Source: an uncultured Bacteroidales bacterium
GTDB lineage: Bacteria > Bacteroidota > Bacteroidia > Bacteroidales > UBA932
Length of the DNA: 64,000 nt
Direction: 5' to 3'
Assembly: GCA_900316675.1 (NCBI GenBank)
Contig: ONDR01000004.1
Span: 1 to 64,000 of the forward strand
Position 1 is the first letter of the stretch, and each line of letters opens with the position of its first letter. This document shows, piece after piece, positions 27,392 through 35,581 of this stretch. The translations under genes were made by a program, and so were the position numbers. The notes below the pieces were generated by a model. It did no database searches. It worked only from the letters and a program-made list of their open reading frames with translations, and was not told where the DNA came from.

Positions 27392-28486
27392 ATGATTTAC
27401 GTTCACGTCCCTTTTTGCAAGAGTTTTTGTACCTATTGCGGCTTCTATTCAGAGATTTGCAAGGGCAGCGGTACTGCGATGCAGGCTTATGCCGATGCTG
27501 TTATCAAAGAAATAGAAGAAAGGCGTGAAGAAATAATAAAGACTTCCGGCGTTAATACGCTGTATTTTGGCGGCGGCACCCCTTCGGTGCTGCCGCTTGG
27601 CGTTTTCCGGCGTATCGTACAGGCCCTGCCATTCGAGGGCCCTTACGACGAGTTCACCGTAGAGATGAACCCGGACGACGTTACCCGTGATTTTGTAATC
27701 GGTCTGAAGGAGCTTGGCGTAAACCGCATCAGCCTTGGCATCCAGTCTTTTGACGATGCCATACTGCGTTGGATGAACCGCCGTCACAATGCCGCAGGGG
27801 CTGTGAATGCGGTAGAGACCATCCGCAACTGCGGTATAGAAAACATTAGCATAGATCTTATCTTCGGCTTGCCGCAGTTGACGGAAGAAGGCTGGGAAAA
27901 CACTATTTCAAGGGCTTTGGAGCTGCGTCCGCAGCATATTTCCGCCTACCAGTTATCTGTTGAGGAAGACAGCGCTCTGGAGCAGTTGATTGCCCGCGGA
28001 AAGTTCACAGAGGCCACCCAGGAGCAGTGCCGGCAGCAGTATGACGCCCTCTGCCGAATGCTGCGCCAGGCGGGCTTTAATCACTACGAAGTATCCAACT
28101 TTGCGCTTCCGGGATACGAAGCGCGTCATAACAGCGCCTACTGGAGCCGCGCTCCCTACGTGGGCCTTGGCCCCGGAGCACATTCCTTTGATGGCGCCCG
28201 CACACGCCGCTGGAACTCCCATATGACGCCCGGCGCCCCCTGTCAGTACACCTGTGAAACAGAGTCTTTGACAGACTATGATGTGGCTGTAGAACGCCTT
28301 ATGCTTGGGCTTCGTACCGCAGCAGGCATCGACGCCGGGGAACTCCGGGCTATCACCGGTCCCTGCGCCCTTCAGGACGCCCTTTCCAAGGGCCTCCTGA
28401 CCCCCGCCGGCCCACAAAAAACGGCCCTCCGCATACCGGAAGACCGCTTCTTTGTCTCTGACGATATTATCCGCCAGCTGATTTAG
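27392..28486 (+). CDS. hemW: HemW-like radical SAM protein
   Basis: 364-aa radical SAM enzyme. The cluster motif is CKSFCTYC (Cys9, Cys13, Cys16) followed by Gly-Phe, as in HemW, rather than the CxxxCxxCxC of true HemN. Also seen: YFGGGTPS, the glycine-rich ISLGIQSFDD and ISIDLIFGLPQ. HemW proteins bind haem and are proposed haem chaperones; coproporphyrinogen oxidase activity should not be assumed. It abuts the coiled-coil gene. Confidence 0.88.
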   Translation: MIYVHVPFCKSFCTYCGFYSEICKGSGTAMQAYADAVIKEIEERREEIIKTSGVNTLYFGGGTPSVLPLGVFRRIVQALPFEGPYDEFTVEMNPDDVTRDFVIGLKELGVNRISLGIQSFDDAILRWMNRRHNAAGAVNAVETIRNCGIENISIDLIFGLPQLTEEGWENTISRALELRPQHISAYQLSVEEDSALEQLIARGKFTEATQEQCRQQYDALCRMLRQAGFNHYEVSNFALPGYEARHNSAYWSRAPYVGLGPGAHSFDGARTRRWNSHMTPGAPCQYTCETESLTDYDVAVERLMLGLRTAAGIDAGELRAITGPCALQDALSKGLLTPAGPQKTALRIPEDRFFVSDDIIRQLI

Positions 28487-28573
28487 TTCTCTTTGTAAAT
28501 AGACGGCATGGCGCTGCTCGCGCAGAATTAACGTGTTTTCGGAGGTAAGCCCTTTATTTTCGCAAAAAATATA

Positions 28574-28581
28574 TATCTTTG
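28574..28581 (+). promoter_or_regulatory. -7 box of the toxin-antitoxin pair
   Basis: TATCTTTG, 13 nt before ATG 28595, followed by an A-rich stretch. Preceded by an alternating AT run (ATATAT). Confidence 0.6.
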
Positions 28582-28594
28582 CAAAAAAGTATAT

Positions 28595-28858
28595 ATGATT
28601 CCGACAACAGCAACAAAACGGAAGCTTATCGACATTAAGCAATCAGTGTTTGACGCTCTCAGTTACGAAGCGTCAAAGAAACGCATTTCACTAAAGCGTT
28701 ACATTGAAGAGATTTTGGAGGAAGCAAGCATTGCTCAAAGAGGGAACCGTCAGGGACACAGCCAGGCGGTAACCAAGCTTATGGGCTCAGCTCTGCCAAA
28801 GCAAGGGGATATTGCTGCAATTGATGATGATCGTCTAAAATATATCCTTTCCAAATGA
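28595..28858 (+). CDS. Antitoxin of a PIN toxin-antitoxin system
   Basis: 87 aa, overlapping the PIN gene by 4 bp (ATGA), the standard antitoxin-first arrangement. The N-terminal KRKLIDIKQSVFDALSYEASKKRISLKRYIEEIL looks like a ribbon-helix-helix DNA-binding segment. The C-terminal tail (GDIAAIDDDRLKYILSK) would wrap the toxin. It probably autorepresses from the box at 28574. Confidence 0.78.
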   Translation: MIPTTATKRKLIDIKQSVFDALSYEASKKRISLKRYIEEILEEASIAQRGNRQGHSQAVTKLMGSALPKQGDIAAIDDDRLKYILSK

Positions 28859-29289
28859 AAGTCTTTTTGGATACAAATATCCTTCTGGACCTCCTTTTAG
28901 AGAGGGAAGAACTAGAAGCATCCGCACAAATTCTTGATCTGGCGATCAACGGAAAGTTCAAGCTCTTTGTCTCTGCGCTGACTATGGTAAATGTTGCCTA
29001 CGTGTATCAAAAAACAGTAGGTCGGCATATTGTCATTCCAAACATCAAGGTTTTGACCTCTATAATGGAGGTCCTTTCCATTGATGGTGATTGCATCCAA
29101 AAGGCTCTGTATCTGGAAGGAAATGATTATGAAGATACCCTCCAGGCTGTTTGTGCCGCCAATGCCGGTTGCGACTGTATAATAACAAGGAACACAAAGG
29201 ATTATAAAATAAAACCAGGCCTTTCTAATGGCCTGGTAATACCTAAAGTATATACTCCCGCAGAATTTCTGATTAACATCACGCAGTGA
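28855..29289 (+). CDS. PIN-domain ribonuclease toxin
   Basis: 144-aa PIN domain. Acidic residues: Asp6 in FLDTNILLDLL, Glu93/Asp94 in NDYEDTLQA and Asp116 in TRNTKDY. The usual second-block Glu is replaced by Asn in ALTMVNVAYVYQK, common in this Bacteroidetes-type subfamily. VapC-like toxins cleave RNA; target unknown. Followed directly by the inverted-repeat element. Confidence 0.82.
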   Translation: MKVFLDTNILLDLLLEREELEASAQILDLAINGKFKLFVSALTMVNVAYVYQKTVGRHIVIPNIKVLTSIMEVLSIDGDCIQKALYLEGNDYEDTLQAVCAANAGCDCIITRNTKDYKIKPGLSNGLVIPKVYTPAEFLINITQ

Positions 29290-29302
29290 TGAGGCGGATT
29301 TA

Positions 29303-29493
29303 GTAGGTTGGAGTGCAGGGGTCGGGGTGGCTTGCGCACCCCCGCGCAAGGGTAGGGGGACGGGGCCCGTTGGATACAAGTTATTTGCGGTAGCAAATGA
29401 CGCAGGAGACAATGGGAGGGGCCGGAGTGAGCGCGCAAAGCGTCAGCGACGCGCCGCGAACGGAGTTCCCCCGACCCCTGCACTCCAACCTAC
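29303..29493. repeat. 190-bp element bounded by perfect 25-bp inverted repeats
   Basis: Positions 29303-29327 are the exact reverse complement of 29469-29493; both arms contain TTGGAGTGCAGGGGTCGG or its complement. The 141-bp centre is GC-rich and has smaller inverted repeats (CTTGCGC/GCGCAAG near 29331-29350 and TTTGC/GCAAA near 29383-29397). Its base composition differs sharply from the flanks. No credible gene inside: short frames on both strands share a TPALQPTK peptide only because the arms are inverted copies. Confidence 0.88.
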
Positions 29494-29529
29494 AAAAAAA
29501 AGACTGGCCGTGGTGGTCAGTCTTTTTAT
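29494..29529. terminator. Bidirectional terminator between the PIN/repeat region and sdhC
   Basis: AAAAAGACTG (29497-29506) pairs with CAGTCTTTTT (29518-29527). A run on the left and T run on the right make it functional for either strand; it lies just after the sdhC stop (29548). Confidence 0.85.
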
Positions 29530-29547
29530 AAGAATCTTAATTGTTGT

Positions 29548-30243
29548 TTAGCCGATGATGCCGTTGGCCTGGAGGAAGGCGTTTACAGCTACTGCAGCAA
29601 ACATAAGGAAGATGATGCTGGCAACGATAGCGCCGATAACTTTAAGCCTCTTCATCCAAATCTGGTTGTTCCAACCTACAGTCTGAAGCATGCTCCAGAA
29701 ACCGTGGCAAAGGTGTAACCAAACTGCAACGAACCAAACAATGTAAATTGCAAGTACCCACCAGTTCTTGAAGGTAGCCTCCAGCAGAACGTAAGGATTC
29801 TCTGCGTGGCCGCCGGTGAACTCCTGAAGCTGCATGTTAGCCCAGAAGTGAGTAAGATGGAAGAACAAGATGCCAAGGATAACAATACCAAGGACGAACA
29901 TGTTCTTTGCTGACCAAGAATCTGCTGCAGCGCGGCTTGCAACCTCATAACGTTTGTAACCGCCGCGAGCCTTGATGTTGTACCATGTAAGGTAGCAACC
30001 ATAGCCAATGTGAACCAGGAAACCGAGCGCAAGCACCGGAACCATGATGGTTACGATAGGCAGGCTCATGAATTCGCAGCCCTGTGCGAAGAGACCGCCG
30101 AAGGAGCCGAACTCTCCGTTGAATGAATCTAATACGGAGAAGAAGTTGATTGTAGCGTGAAGCAGGAGGAAGATTACAAGGAATGCTCCGCTGATAGCCT
30201 GAATGAACTTCTTGCCGATGGAGTAGTGGAATGCGTTAGCCAT
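29548..30243 (-). CDS. sdhC: Succinate dehydrogenase/fumarate reductase cytochrome b subunit
   Basis: 231-aa membrane subunit of the Wolinella/Bacteroides-type complex (b558 family) that anchors the flavoprotein and carries haem. Five hydrophobic helices with candidate haem histidines in LLLHATINFF, LVHIGYGCY, FHLTHFWANMQ and WLHLCHGFWSMLQ. In Bacteroides the gene normally leads frdC-frdA-frdB, but here a terminator and unrelated genes follow, so the catalytic subunits must be elsewhere. A TATATTTG -7 box at 30277-30284 (minus) lies 34 nt upstream. Confidence 0.92.
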   Translation of the reverse strand: MANAFHYSIGKKFIQAISGAFLVIFLLLHATINFFSVLDSFNGEFGSFGGLFAQGCEFMSLPIVTIMVPVLALGFLVHIGYGCYLTWYNIKARGGYKRYEVASRAAADSWSAKNMFVLGIVILGILFFHLTHFWANMQLQEFTGGHAENPYVLLEATFKNWWVLAIYIVWFVAVWLHLCHGFWSMLQTVGWNNQIWMKRLKVIGAIVASIIFLMFAAVAVNAFLQANGIIG

Positions 30244-30276
30244 ATGTGTTTAAAGTTTTTGTTCCGTTTCAGTTAG

Positions 30277-30324
30277 CAAATATAGCTTGTTTCTTGCAAG
30301 TTTCATAATATTTCGATAATTTTG
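30277..30324. promoter_or_regulatory. Divergent -7 boxes of sdhC and pyrH
   Basis: Minus TATATTTG at 30277-30284 (sdhC). Plus TAATTTTG at 30317-30324 (pyrH, 28 nt before ATG 30353). Confidence 0.55.
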
Positions 30325-30352
30325 TTACCTCTTTTATTTCAAACTGATACTT

Positions 30353-31057
30353 ATGTACAAACGCGTATTGCTTAAACTCAGCGGCGAAAGTCTGGGAGGA
30401 AAAGTAGGAAAAGGACTTGATACTGACAGTCTTAAGGCTTGTGCCAAAGAAGTGGCCACAGCTGTAAGGGCCGGCATGCAGGTTGCCATCGTAAATGGCG
30501 GCGGAAATATCTTCAGGGGCCTTCAGGGCACCGGTAAGGGCTTCGACCGCGTAGATGGAGACAAGATGGGTATGCTCGCTACCGTTATCAACTCCCTGGC
30601 CCTGTCAATGTTTATAAAAGAGGAAGGCATCGACGCCAAGGTGTTTACATCCACACCCATGGAGCCCTTTGCCCGTTATTATAATAGGGATGCAGCCGTA
30701 GAGGTGATGGAAAAGGGCGGCGTAGCCCTCATCGCCGGCGGAACAGGCAATCCCTTCTTCACCACGGATTCAGGAGCTGCGCTTCGCGCGCTCGAGATCA
30801 AGGCAGACGCTTTGCTTAAAGGTACCAGGGTGGACGGTGTTTATACCGCAGACCCTGAAAAGGATCCCACCGCCACCAAGTACGACGAACTTACTTTTGA
30901 CGAGGCCTTGTCAAAGCACCTCAAGGTAATGGATCAGACCGCCTTCGCCCTCTGCTCTGACGGAGACATGCCAATCATCGTCTTCGACATGAACCAGCAC
31001 GGCAACCTGGCAAAGATAATCAGCGGCGAAAAAGTAGGTACGCTGGTTCACAAATAG
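30353..31057 (+). CDS. pyrH: UMP kinase
   Basis: 234-aa cytoplasmic UMP kinase of the amino-acid-kinase fold. Seen: RVLLKLSGESLGG, IVNGGGNIFRG, GGTGNPFFTTDSGAALRALE and the late ALCSDGDMPIIVFDM. Heads a run with frr and the DAHP synthase gene. Confidence 0.95.
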   Translation: MYKRVLLKLSGESLGGKVGKGLDTDSLKACAKEVATAVRAGMQVAIVNGGGNIFRGLQGTGKGFDRVDGDKMGMLATVINSLALSMFIKEEGIDAKVFTSTPMEPFARYYNRDAAVEVMEKGGVALIAGGTGNPFFTTDSGAALRALEIKADALLKGTRVDGVYTADPEKDPTATKYDELTFDEALSKHLKVMDQTAFALCSDGDMPIIVFDMNQHGNLAKIISGEKVGTLVHK

Positions 31058-31087
31058 ACATCGGAATAAATCTAAAATCACAATAAT

Positions 31088-31657
31088 ATGCTGACCGACA
31101 ATGCCAAAAGCATCGTATCCGCAGTAGGGGAAAAGATGCAAGACGCCATCAACTTCCTGGAAGAAGACCTTAAGACCTACCGCGTGGGCAAGGCCAACCC
31201 CTCCGTTTTCAATAACATAACCATTGATTATTACGGAACACCGGCACCCATCCCCCAGGTAGCATCCGTTACTACTCCCGATGCCAAGACACTGGCCATC
31301 CAGCCTTGGGAAAGGAGCCTTATCGGCAAGATAGAGAAAGCTATCCTTGACGCCAACATTGGTCTTACCCCTTCAAACAACGGCGAAGTTATCCGTTGCG
31401 TGGTTCCCGCCCTTACAGAGGACAGGCGTAAAGACCTTATCAAGAAGGCAAAAGCCGCTGGCGAAAACGCAAAGGTGGTTATCCGCAATGCCCGCCGCGA
31501 CGCTGTAGAGCAGCTTAAGAAAGCCCAGAAGTCTTCACTTATCACCGAGGATGTCCAGCACGAAGGCGAGGATGAAATCCAGAAGGTTACAGACAAGAAA
31601 GTGAAGCAGGTAGACGACATCATAGCTGCTAAAGAGAAAGATATCCTTACAGTATAA
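31088..31657 (+). CDS. frr: Ribosome recycling factor
   Basis: 189 aa, matching RRF. Seen: YRVGKANPSVFNNITIDYYG, the IPQVASVTTPDAKTLAIQPW block and the helical RRKDLIKKAKAAGENAKVVIRNARRD region. Follows pyrH by 30 nt, a common bacterial pairing. Confidence 0.95.
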   Translation: MLTDNAKSIVSAVGEKMQDAINFLEEDLKTYRVGKANPSVFNNITIDYYGTPAPIPQVASVTTPDAKTLAIQPWERSLIGKIEKAILDANIGLTPSNNGEVIRCVVPALTEDRRKDLIKKAKAAGENAKVVIRNARRDAVEQLKKAQKSSLITEDVQHEGEDEIQKVTDKKVKQVDDIIAAKEKDILTV

Positions 31658-31664
31658 AACTGCC

Positions 31665-32732
31665 GTGGCAGACTTTGTACCGGTAAACGAATGGGGGCTG
31701 TTCCCGGCTGGGGACAGGCCCTTTGTCGTAGCCGGCCCCTGCAGTGCAGAGAGCCGGGAACAGGTCCTGGAGGCCGCGCAGGCCCTTAGGGACTGCGGCA
31801 CCGGCGTGCTGCGCGCAGGCCTGTGGAAGCCGCGCACGCATCCGGGCGGCTTCGAGGGCGTAGGCGCCCGCGGCCTTGCCTGGCTGCAGGAGGCCCGCAG
31901 GGCAAGCGGTATCAAAGTGTGCACAGAGGTGGGTTCCGCCGCCCATGTGAAGGCCTGTCTTGAGGCTGGCGTGGACATGGTGTGGATAGGCGCCCGCACA
32001 ACAGCCAATCCTTTCCAGGTCCAGGAAATCTGCGATGCCCTGGAAGGGTCGGACATCCCGGTTCTGGTAAAGAATCCGGTCAGCCCTGATGTCGATTTGT
32101 GGATTGGCGCCATTGAAAGGTTGGCATCGTCCGGAATAAAGAAGGTGGCAGCTGTTCTCAGGGGCTTCACGACCCTTGACAAAACCCCTTACCGCAACGC
32201 TCCCGTTTGGGAGATGGCAACACTGCTTGGGGCAAGACTGCCCAAACTGCCCCTTTTTGTGGATCCCAGCCACATCGCCGGCTCTGCGGAACTGGTTAAG
32301 GAACTGTCCCAAAGGGCCCTGGACCTTGGCGCCTGCGGCCTTATGGTAGAGGTTCATCCGCATCCGGACCAGGCGCTGAGCGATGCTGCCCAGCAGCTTA
32401 CCCCCGCACAGTTCGGCATCATGCTGTCAGACCTTAAGGTCAGGTCTGCCAATTGCGAGGATGCCGGTTATCAGCAGGCCCTTGCCGCCCTGAGGGCAAA
32501 AATCGACGACGTCGACGGCCGTCTGCTATCGCTTCTGGCAGAAAGGATGCAGGTGAGCCGCCAGATTGGCGTTCTTAAACAGGAACACAGCATCTCCATC
32601 ATCCAGACCGGCCGTTGGGAGGCCGTACTCGAGGCTGTGCGCAAAGAGGCAAGCGCCCTTGGCCTGGATCAGTCAATGGCAGAGCGCATCTTCAATATTA
32701 TACACGATTATTCCGTGAAGGCACAGGACTGA
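31665..32732 (+). CDS. Bifunctional DAHP synthase / chorismate mutase
   Basis: 355 aa. Residues ~1-255 form a DAHP synthase of the KDO8PS-like type (PFVVAGPCSAESREQ, RAGLWKPRTHPGGFEGVG, VKNPVSPD, DPSHIAGS, MVEVHPHPDQALSDA). Residues ~265-355 are a type II chorismate mutase helix bundle (ALRAKIDDVDGRLLSLLAERM). The protein thus catalyses the first shikimate step and the branch to prephenate. The start is GTG 31665, 7 nt after frr. The 3' end overlaps convergent lpxK by 25 bp. No other aromatic genes nearby. Confidence 0.93.
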   Translation: MADFVPVNEWGLFPAGDRPFVVAGPCSAESREQVLEAAQALRDCGTGVLRAGLWKPRTHPGGFEGVGARGLAWLQEARRASGIKVCTEVGSAAHVKACLEAGVDMVWIGARTTANPFQVQEICDALEGSDIPVLVKNPVSPDVDLWIGAIERLASSGIKKVAAVLRGFTTLDKTPYRNAPVWEMATLLGARLPKLPLFVDPSHIAGSAELVKELSQRALDLGACGLMVEVHPHPDQALSDAAQQLTPAQFGIMLSDLKVRSANCEDAGYQQALAALRAKIDDVDGRLLSLLAERMQVSRQIGVLKQEHSISIIQTGRWEAVLEAVRKEASALGLDQSMAERIFNIIHDYSVKAQD

Positions 32733-33868
32733 TTGTCCCTGAGTGCCTGCAACATCACCTTGTTAAATAGCTGCTGCTCGTTTTCTGTCAGGAAAGCTAC
32801 TTCTATGGGAACGTAGAACAGCCTTTCCTTCATTCCTGCAGGTATCTTTTTGCTGCACAGTATCCTTTGGGCATCCTTCTCTGTAGTAATCATTGCGGCA
32901 GTGGGGGAGTCGGCAGATGCGGCCATAAGTCTGCGGATGTTTCCGGAAGAGAATTTATGATGGTCGTGGAAACTGAAGTGATGCACAATCTTGAAGTTAT
33001 CGCTAAGATAACGGCGCAGGGGAGTATCCTTTGCTATTCCGGTGAACAATATGGCCCTGCTGGAGTAGCTGTAACGCTTGTCTGCTTCTTCAGGGAACAC
33101 CGGCAGCAGCGGCTGGTAGTTAATGGATGTGAAGAAAACAGATATGGAAGTGCCGTCAGGACGCGTTCCCTGGCAGGTTTCGGGGTCGAAGTCCTTTACG
33201 CCAAGAGGCTTCAGCCAGTCTGTACGCTCCCAGTCCTCCATGTAAACAGGACATTTGGTGACTATGATGGCATCGGCTTTCCAAATACGCTCCGGAAGGT
33301 CCCTCAAACGGCCAATGGGCAGCAGGCTGTCTTTGTAAACAGGTCTGTTGTAGTCCATTAGCAATAAAGAGAAGGTTGGCTTGAGCGGCCTGTACTGGAA
33401 GGCGTCGTCAAGAACGGCGATGTCTGCCGGGCAGAAGTTCTTGTCAATGCATTTGCGGCCCTTCTTGCTGGATTCCAGCTTTTCCGGATGAGCAAGGAAG
33501 TCGAGTCCCTCCAGGCGGTCTTTGCAAACTGCAACTGTTACCCCGGGGAATTTTTTCTTAATCTGGGCGGGTTCGTCTCCGGCGAAGGAAGCTCCGCTGT
33601 CGCGGGTAACCTGCTGGAAACCACGGCTATGGCGCTTGTACCCGCGGGAAAGTACGGCAATCTCTTTCATCCCCCAGTCGTCGCTGGACAGAAGGGCCCT
33701 CAGAATCATCTCTGTGTGGGGAGTCTTGCCGGTACCGCCGGCCGTCACATTGCCCACGCTGATTGTGGGTATGCATGCCGGACGCACTTTTTTAATGCCT
33801 TTATCAAAAAGTGCGTGCCTGGTTTTTAGTGCCAGATAATATGGAAACAGAAGTAATTTGTCAATCAT
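32708..33868 (-). CDS. lpxK: Tetraacyldisaccharide 4'-kinase
   Basis: 386-aa membrane-associated kinase that phosphorylates the lipid A disaccharide. The start is ATG 33868 (MIDKLLLFPYYLALKTRHAL); the frame extends upstream only by chance. Seen: ISVGNVTAGGTGKTPHTEMI (P-loop-like), LSRGYKR, FAGDEPAQI, VLDDAFQYRPL, and late FTGIAKDTP and ITTEKDAQRI. A TAACTTTG -7 box sits 6 nt upstream. Divergent from dusB. Confidence 0.94.
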   Translation of the reverse strand: MIDKLLLFPYYLALKTRHALFDKGIKKVRPACIPTISVGNVTAGGTGKTPHTEMILRALLSSDDWGMKEIAVLSRGYKRHSRGFQQVTRDSGASFAGDEPAQIKKKFPGVTVAVCKDRLEGLDFLAHPEKLESSKKGRKCIDKNFCPADIAVLDDAFQYRPLKPTFSLLLMDYNRPVYKDSLLPIGRLRDLPERIWKADAIIVTKCPVYMEDWERTDWLKPLGVKDFDPETCQGTRPDGTSISVFFTSINYQPLLPVFPEEADKRYSYSSRAILFTGIAKDTPLRRYLSDNFKIVHHFSFHDHHKFSSGNIRRLMAASADSPTAAMITTEKDAQRILCSKKIPAGMKERLFYVPIEVAFLTENEQQLFNKVMLQALRDNQSCAFTE

Positions 33869-33874
33869 AGTCGG

Positions 33875-33914
33875 CAAAGTTAGAAAGAATTCTCCAAAAT
33901 TGTGCGTATTTTTG
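33875..33914. promoter_or_regulatory. Divergent -7 boxes of lpxK and dusB
   Basis: Minus TAACTTTG at 33875-33882, 6 nt before the lpxK ATG (33868). Plus TATTTTTG at 33907-33914, 9 nt before the dusB ATG (33924). Both predict leaderless or near-leaderless mRNAs. Confidence 0.55.
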
Positions 33915-33923
33915 CAGCCGTAT

Positions 33924-34958
33924 ATGAAGATTGGAAGTGTAGATTTGGGCCATAGGCCGGTTGTGCTTGCGCCGATGGAAGATGTGACCGACGCATCTTT
34001 CCGCATATTGTGCCGTGAGTGCGGGGCCGATGCCGTCTATACAGAGTTCGTATCGTCCGACGGTCTTATTCGCGACGCCGCCAAGGCCATTGCCAAAATG
34101 CGTACTCTGCCCGAAGAAGCCCCTGTGGGCATCCAGATCTACGGCAACATTCCCGAGGCTATGGTGGATGCGGCTAAAATGGCCGACCATGCCGCAGAAA
34201 TTGCCGGCGGCCACGCTTGCGACTTTATAGACATAAACTTCGGCTGCCCCGTAAGCAAGATTGCCGGACGCGGTGCCGGATCCGGAATGATGAGGGAACC
34301 GGACAAGATGGTGGCAATCACCAAAGCCGTTGTAGAGGCCGTTGGAAAGCCGGTAACGGTAAAAACCCGTCTTGGCTGGGACGACAATTCCAAAATCATA
34401 GTGGAGCTGGCAGAACGCCTTCAGGATGCGGGCATCCAGGCCCTTACCATACACGGGCGCACGCGCTGCCAAATGTATAAAGGAGAGGCGGACTGGTCTT
34501 TGATAGGTGCGGTGAAGGCCAATCCGCGCATGCGTATACCTATTATAGGTAATGGCGACATCAATTCTCCGCAAAAGGCGGCGGAGGCGTTTGATAAATA
34601 TGGTGTCGATGGTATCATGGTAGGACGCGCATCCTTCGGCCATCCGTGGATCTTCAGGGAAATAAAGCATTATCTTGAAACCGGCGAAGAGCTTCCTCCT
34701 CTGTCGGTAAAGGAGAGGGTAGAGCTTGCCAAAAGGCAGATGGGCCTGTCACTCGACCTTAAAGGCCCGGTCACCGGAGTCTATGAAATGCGCCGCCACC
34801 TTAGTTGCTATTTCAAAGGACTTCCGGATTTCAGGGAAACCAGAATCCGCCTTGTTACGGAGCCGGATGCTGCCAAAGTGCTTGAAACTCTTGATTATAT
34901 TGCACAAAGATGGGGGGACGAGCCTTTGAAAGAGCAGGCATCGGTGTACGGATTGTAA
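33924..34958 (+). CDS. dusB: tRNA-dihydrouridine synthase
   Basis: 344-aa FMN-dependent enzyme that reduces uridine in tRNA. ATG 33924 is preferred because MKIGSVDLGHRPVVLAPMEDVTD is the family start. Seen: DFIDINFGCPVSKIAGRGAGSGMM with the catalytic Cys, TIHGRTRCQMYKGEADW, GNGDI and VDGIMVGRASFGHPWIF. The C-terminal helical domain follows. Monocistronic. Confidence 0.92.
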   Translation: MKIGSVDLGHRPVVLAPMEDVTDASFRILCRECGADAVYTEFVSSDGLIRDAAKAIAKMRTLPEEAPVGIQIYGNIPEAMVDAAKMADHAAEIAGGHACDFIDINFGCPVSKIAGRGAGSGMMREPDKMVAITKAVVEAVGKPVTVKTRLGWDDNSKIIVELAERLQDAGIQALTIHGRTRCQMYKGEADWSLIGAVKANPRMRIPIIGNGDINSPQKAAEAFDKYGVDGIMVGRASFGHPWIFREIKHYLETGEELPPLSVKERVELAKRQMGLSLDLKGPVTGVYEMRRHLSCYFKGLPDFRETRIRLVTEPDAAKVLETLDYIAQRWGDEPLKEQASVYGL

Positions 34959-35014
34959 TTTTTTTATTATATTTGTAATCACTAGCAAATAATTAAAACT
35001 AAATACCTTTTACA

Positions 35015-35467
35015 ATGGAAGATCCTAACGTTCCCCAGCAGCCTCAGCAGCCCCAGGCTCCGCAGTATGGCCCCCAGCCGCAATACCAGCAGCCTTATCA
35101 GCAGCCGCAGTACCAGCAGGCTCCGCAGTACGGTCCCCAGCAGCCGCAATACCAGCAGCCCTATCAGCAGCCTCAGTATCCGCAGTATCAGCCTAAGCCG
35201 GTAAACGGATTGGGTATAGCAGGCTTCGTGCTGTCACTTGTTGGCATCATCTTCTTATGGGTTCCTTTCTTTGATGCCATCGTATCCCTGATCGGTCTGG
35301 TACTATCCGGCTTCGGCATGAAGAAGAAACCTAACGGCCTTGCAATCGCCGGTCTTGTAATCGGTATTATAGCCTTTATCGTAGGTCTTATTTGGACCAT
35401 TGCTGCAATTGTTGCAGTTGATGCCACTTCAGACTACATAAGATCCTACGGTGGATTAGACTGGTAA
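35015..35467 (+). CDS. Pro/Gln/Tyr-rich protein with DUF4190-like membrane domain
   Basis: 150 aa. Residues 1-60 are low complexity, built from QQPQYQQ/APQYGPQ units. Residues ~65-140 hold two hydrophobic helices with NGLGIAGFVLSLVGIIF and NGLAIAGLVIGIIAFIVG, the repeated GLxIAG pattern of DUF4190. Function unknown; the tail may bind proteins or self-associate. A TATATTTG -7 box is at 34968-34975. Confidence 0.78.
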   Translation: MEDPNVPQQPQQPQAPQYGPQPQYQQPYQQPQYQQAPQYGPQQPQYQQPYQQPQYPQYQPKPVNGLGIAGFVLSLVGIIFLWVPFFDAIVSLIGLVLSGFGMKKKPNGLAIAGLVIGIIAFIVGLIWTIAAIVAVDATSDYIRSYGGLDW

Positions 35468-35488
35468 AAAGGCATATAGCAAATTAAA

Positions 35489-35546
35489 TTTTGCCAGTAT
35501 CTAAATTATTCCTATATTTGCGGTCCCTATTTTTTGTAGGGATCGC
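35489..35546 (+). promoter_or_regulatory. rplM operon promoter and 5' hairpin
   Basis: -33 TTTTG (35489-35493), 19-nt spacer, -7 TATATTTG (35513-35520). Immediately after, GCGGTCCCTA (35520-35529) pairs with TAGGGATCGC (35537-35546), one G-U pair, 7-nt T-rich loop. The hairpin would lie at the extreme 5' end of the mRNA, 35 nt before the rplM GTG. Position suggests a leader that may bind L13 or protect the mRNA (inference). Confidence 0.65.
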
Positions 35547-35581
35547 AAATTTTTAAGTATAAACCATTAAAGATCAAGACA

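Noticed and set aside
29327..29551. Small plus-strand frame and opposing frames over the inverted-repeat element
   Set aside because: Shared TPALQPTK peptide arises from the inverted arms; no start signal or coding pattern.
35040..35200. Repeated CAGCCGCAGTACCAG-like DNA resembling a tandem repeat array
   Set aside because: It is the low-complexity Pro/Gln/Tyr coding region of the 35015 gene, not a CRISPR or satellite.
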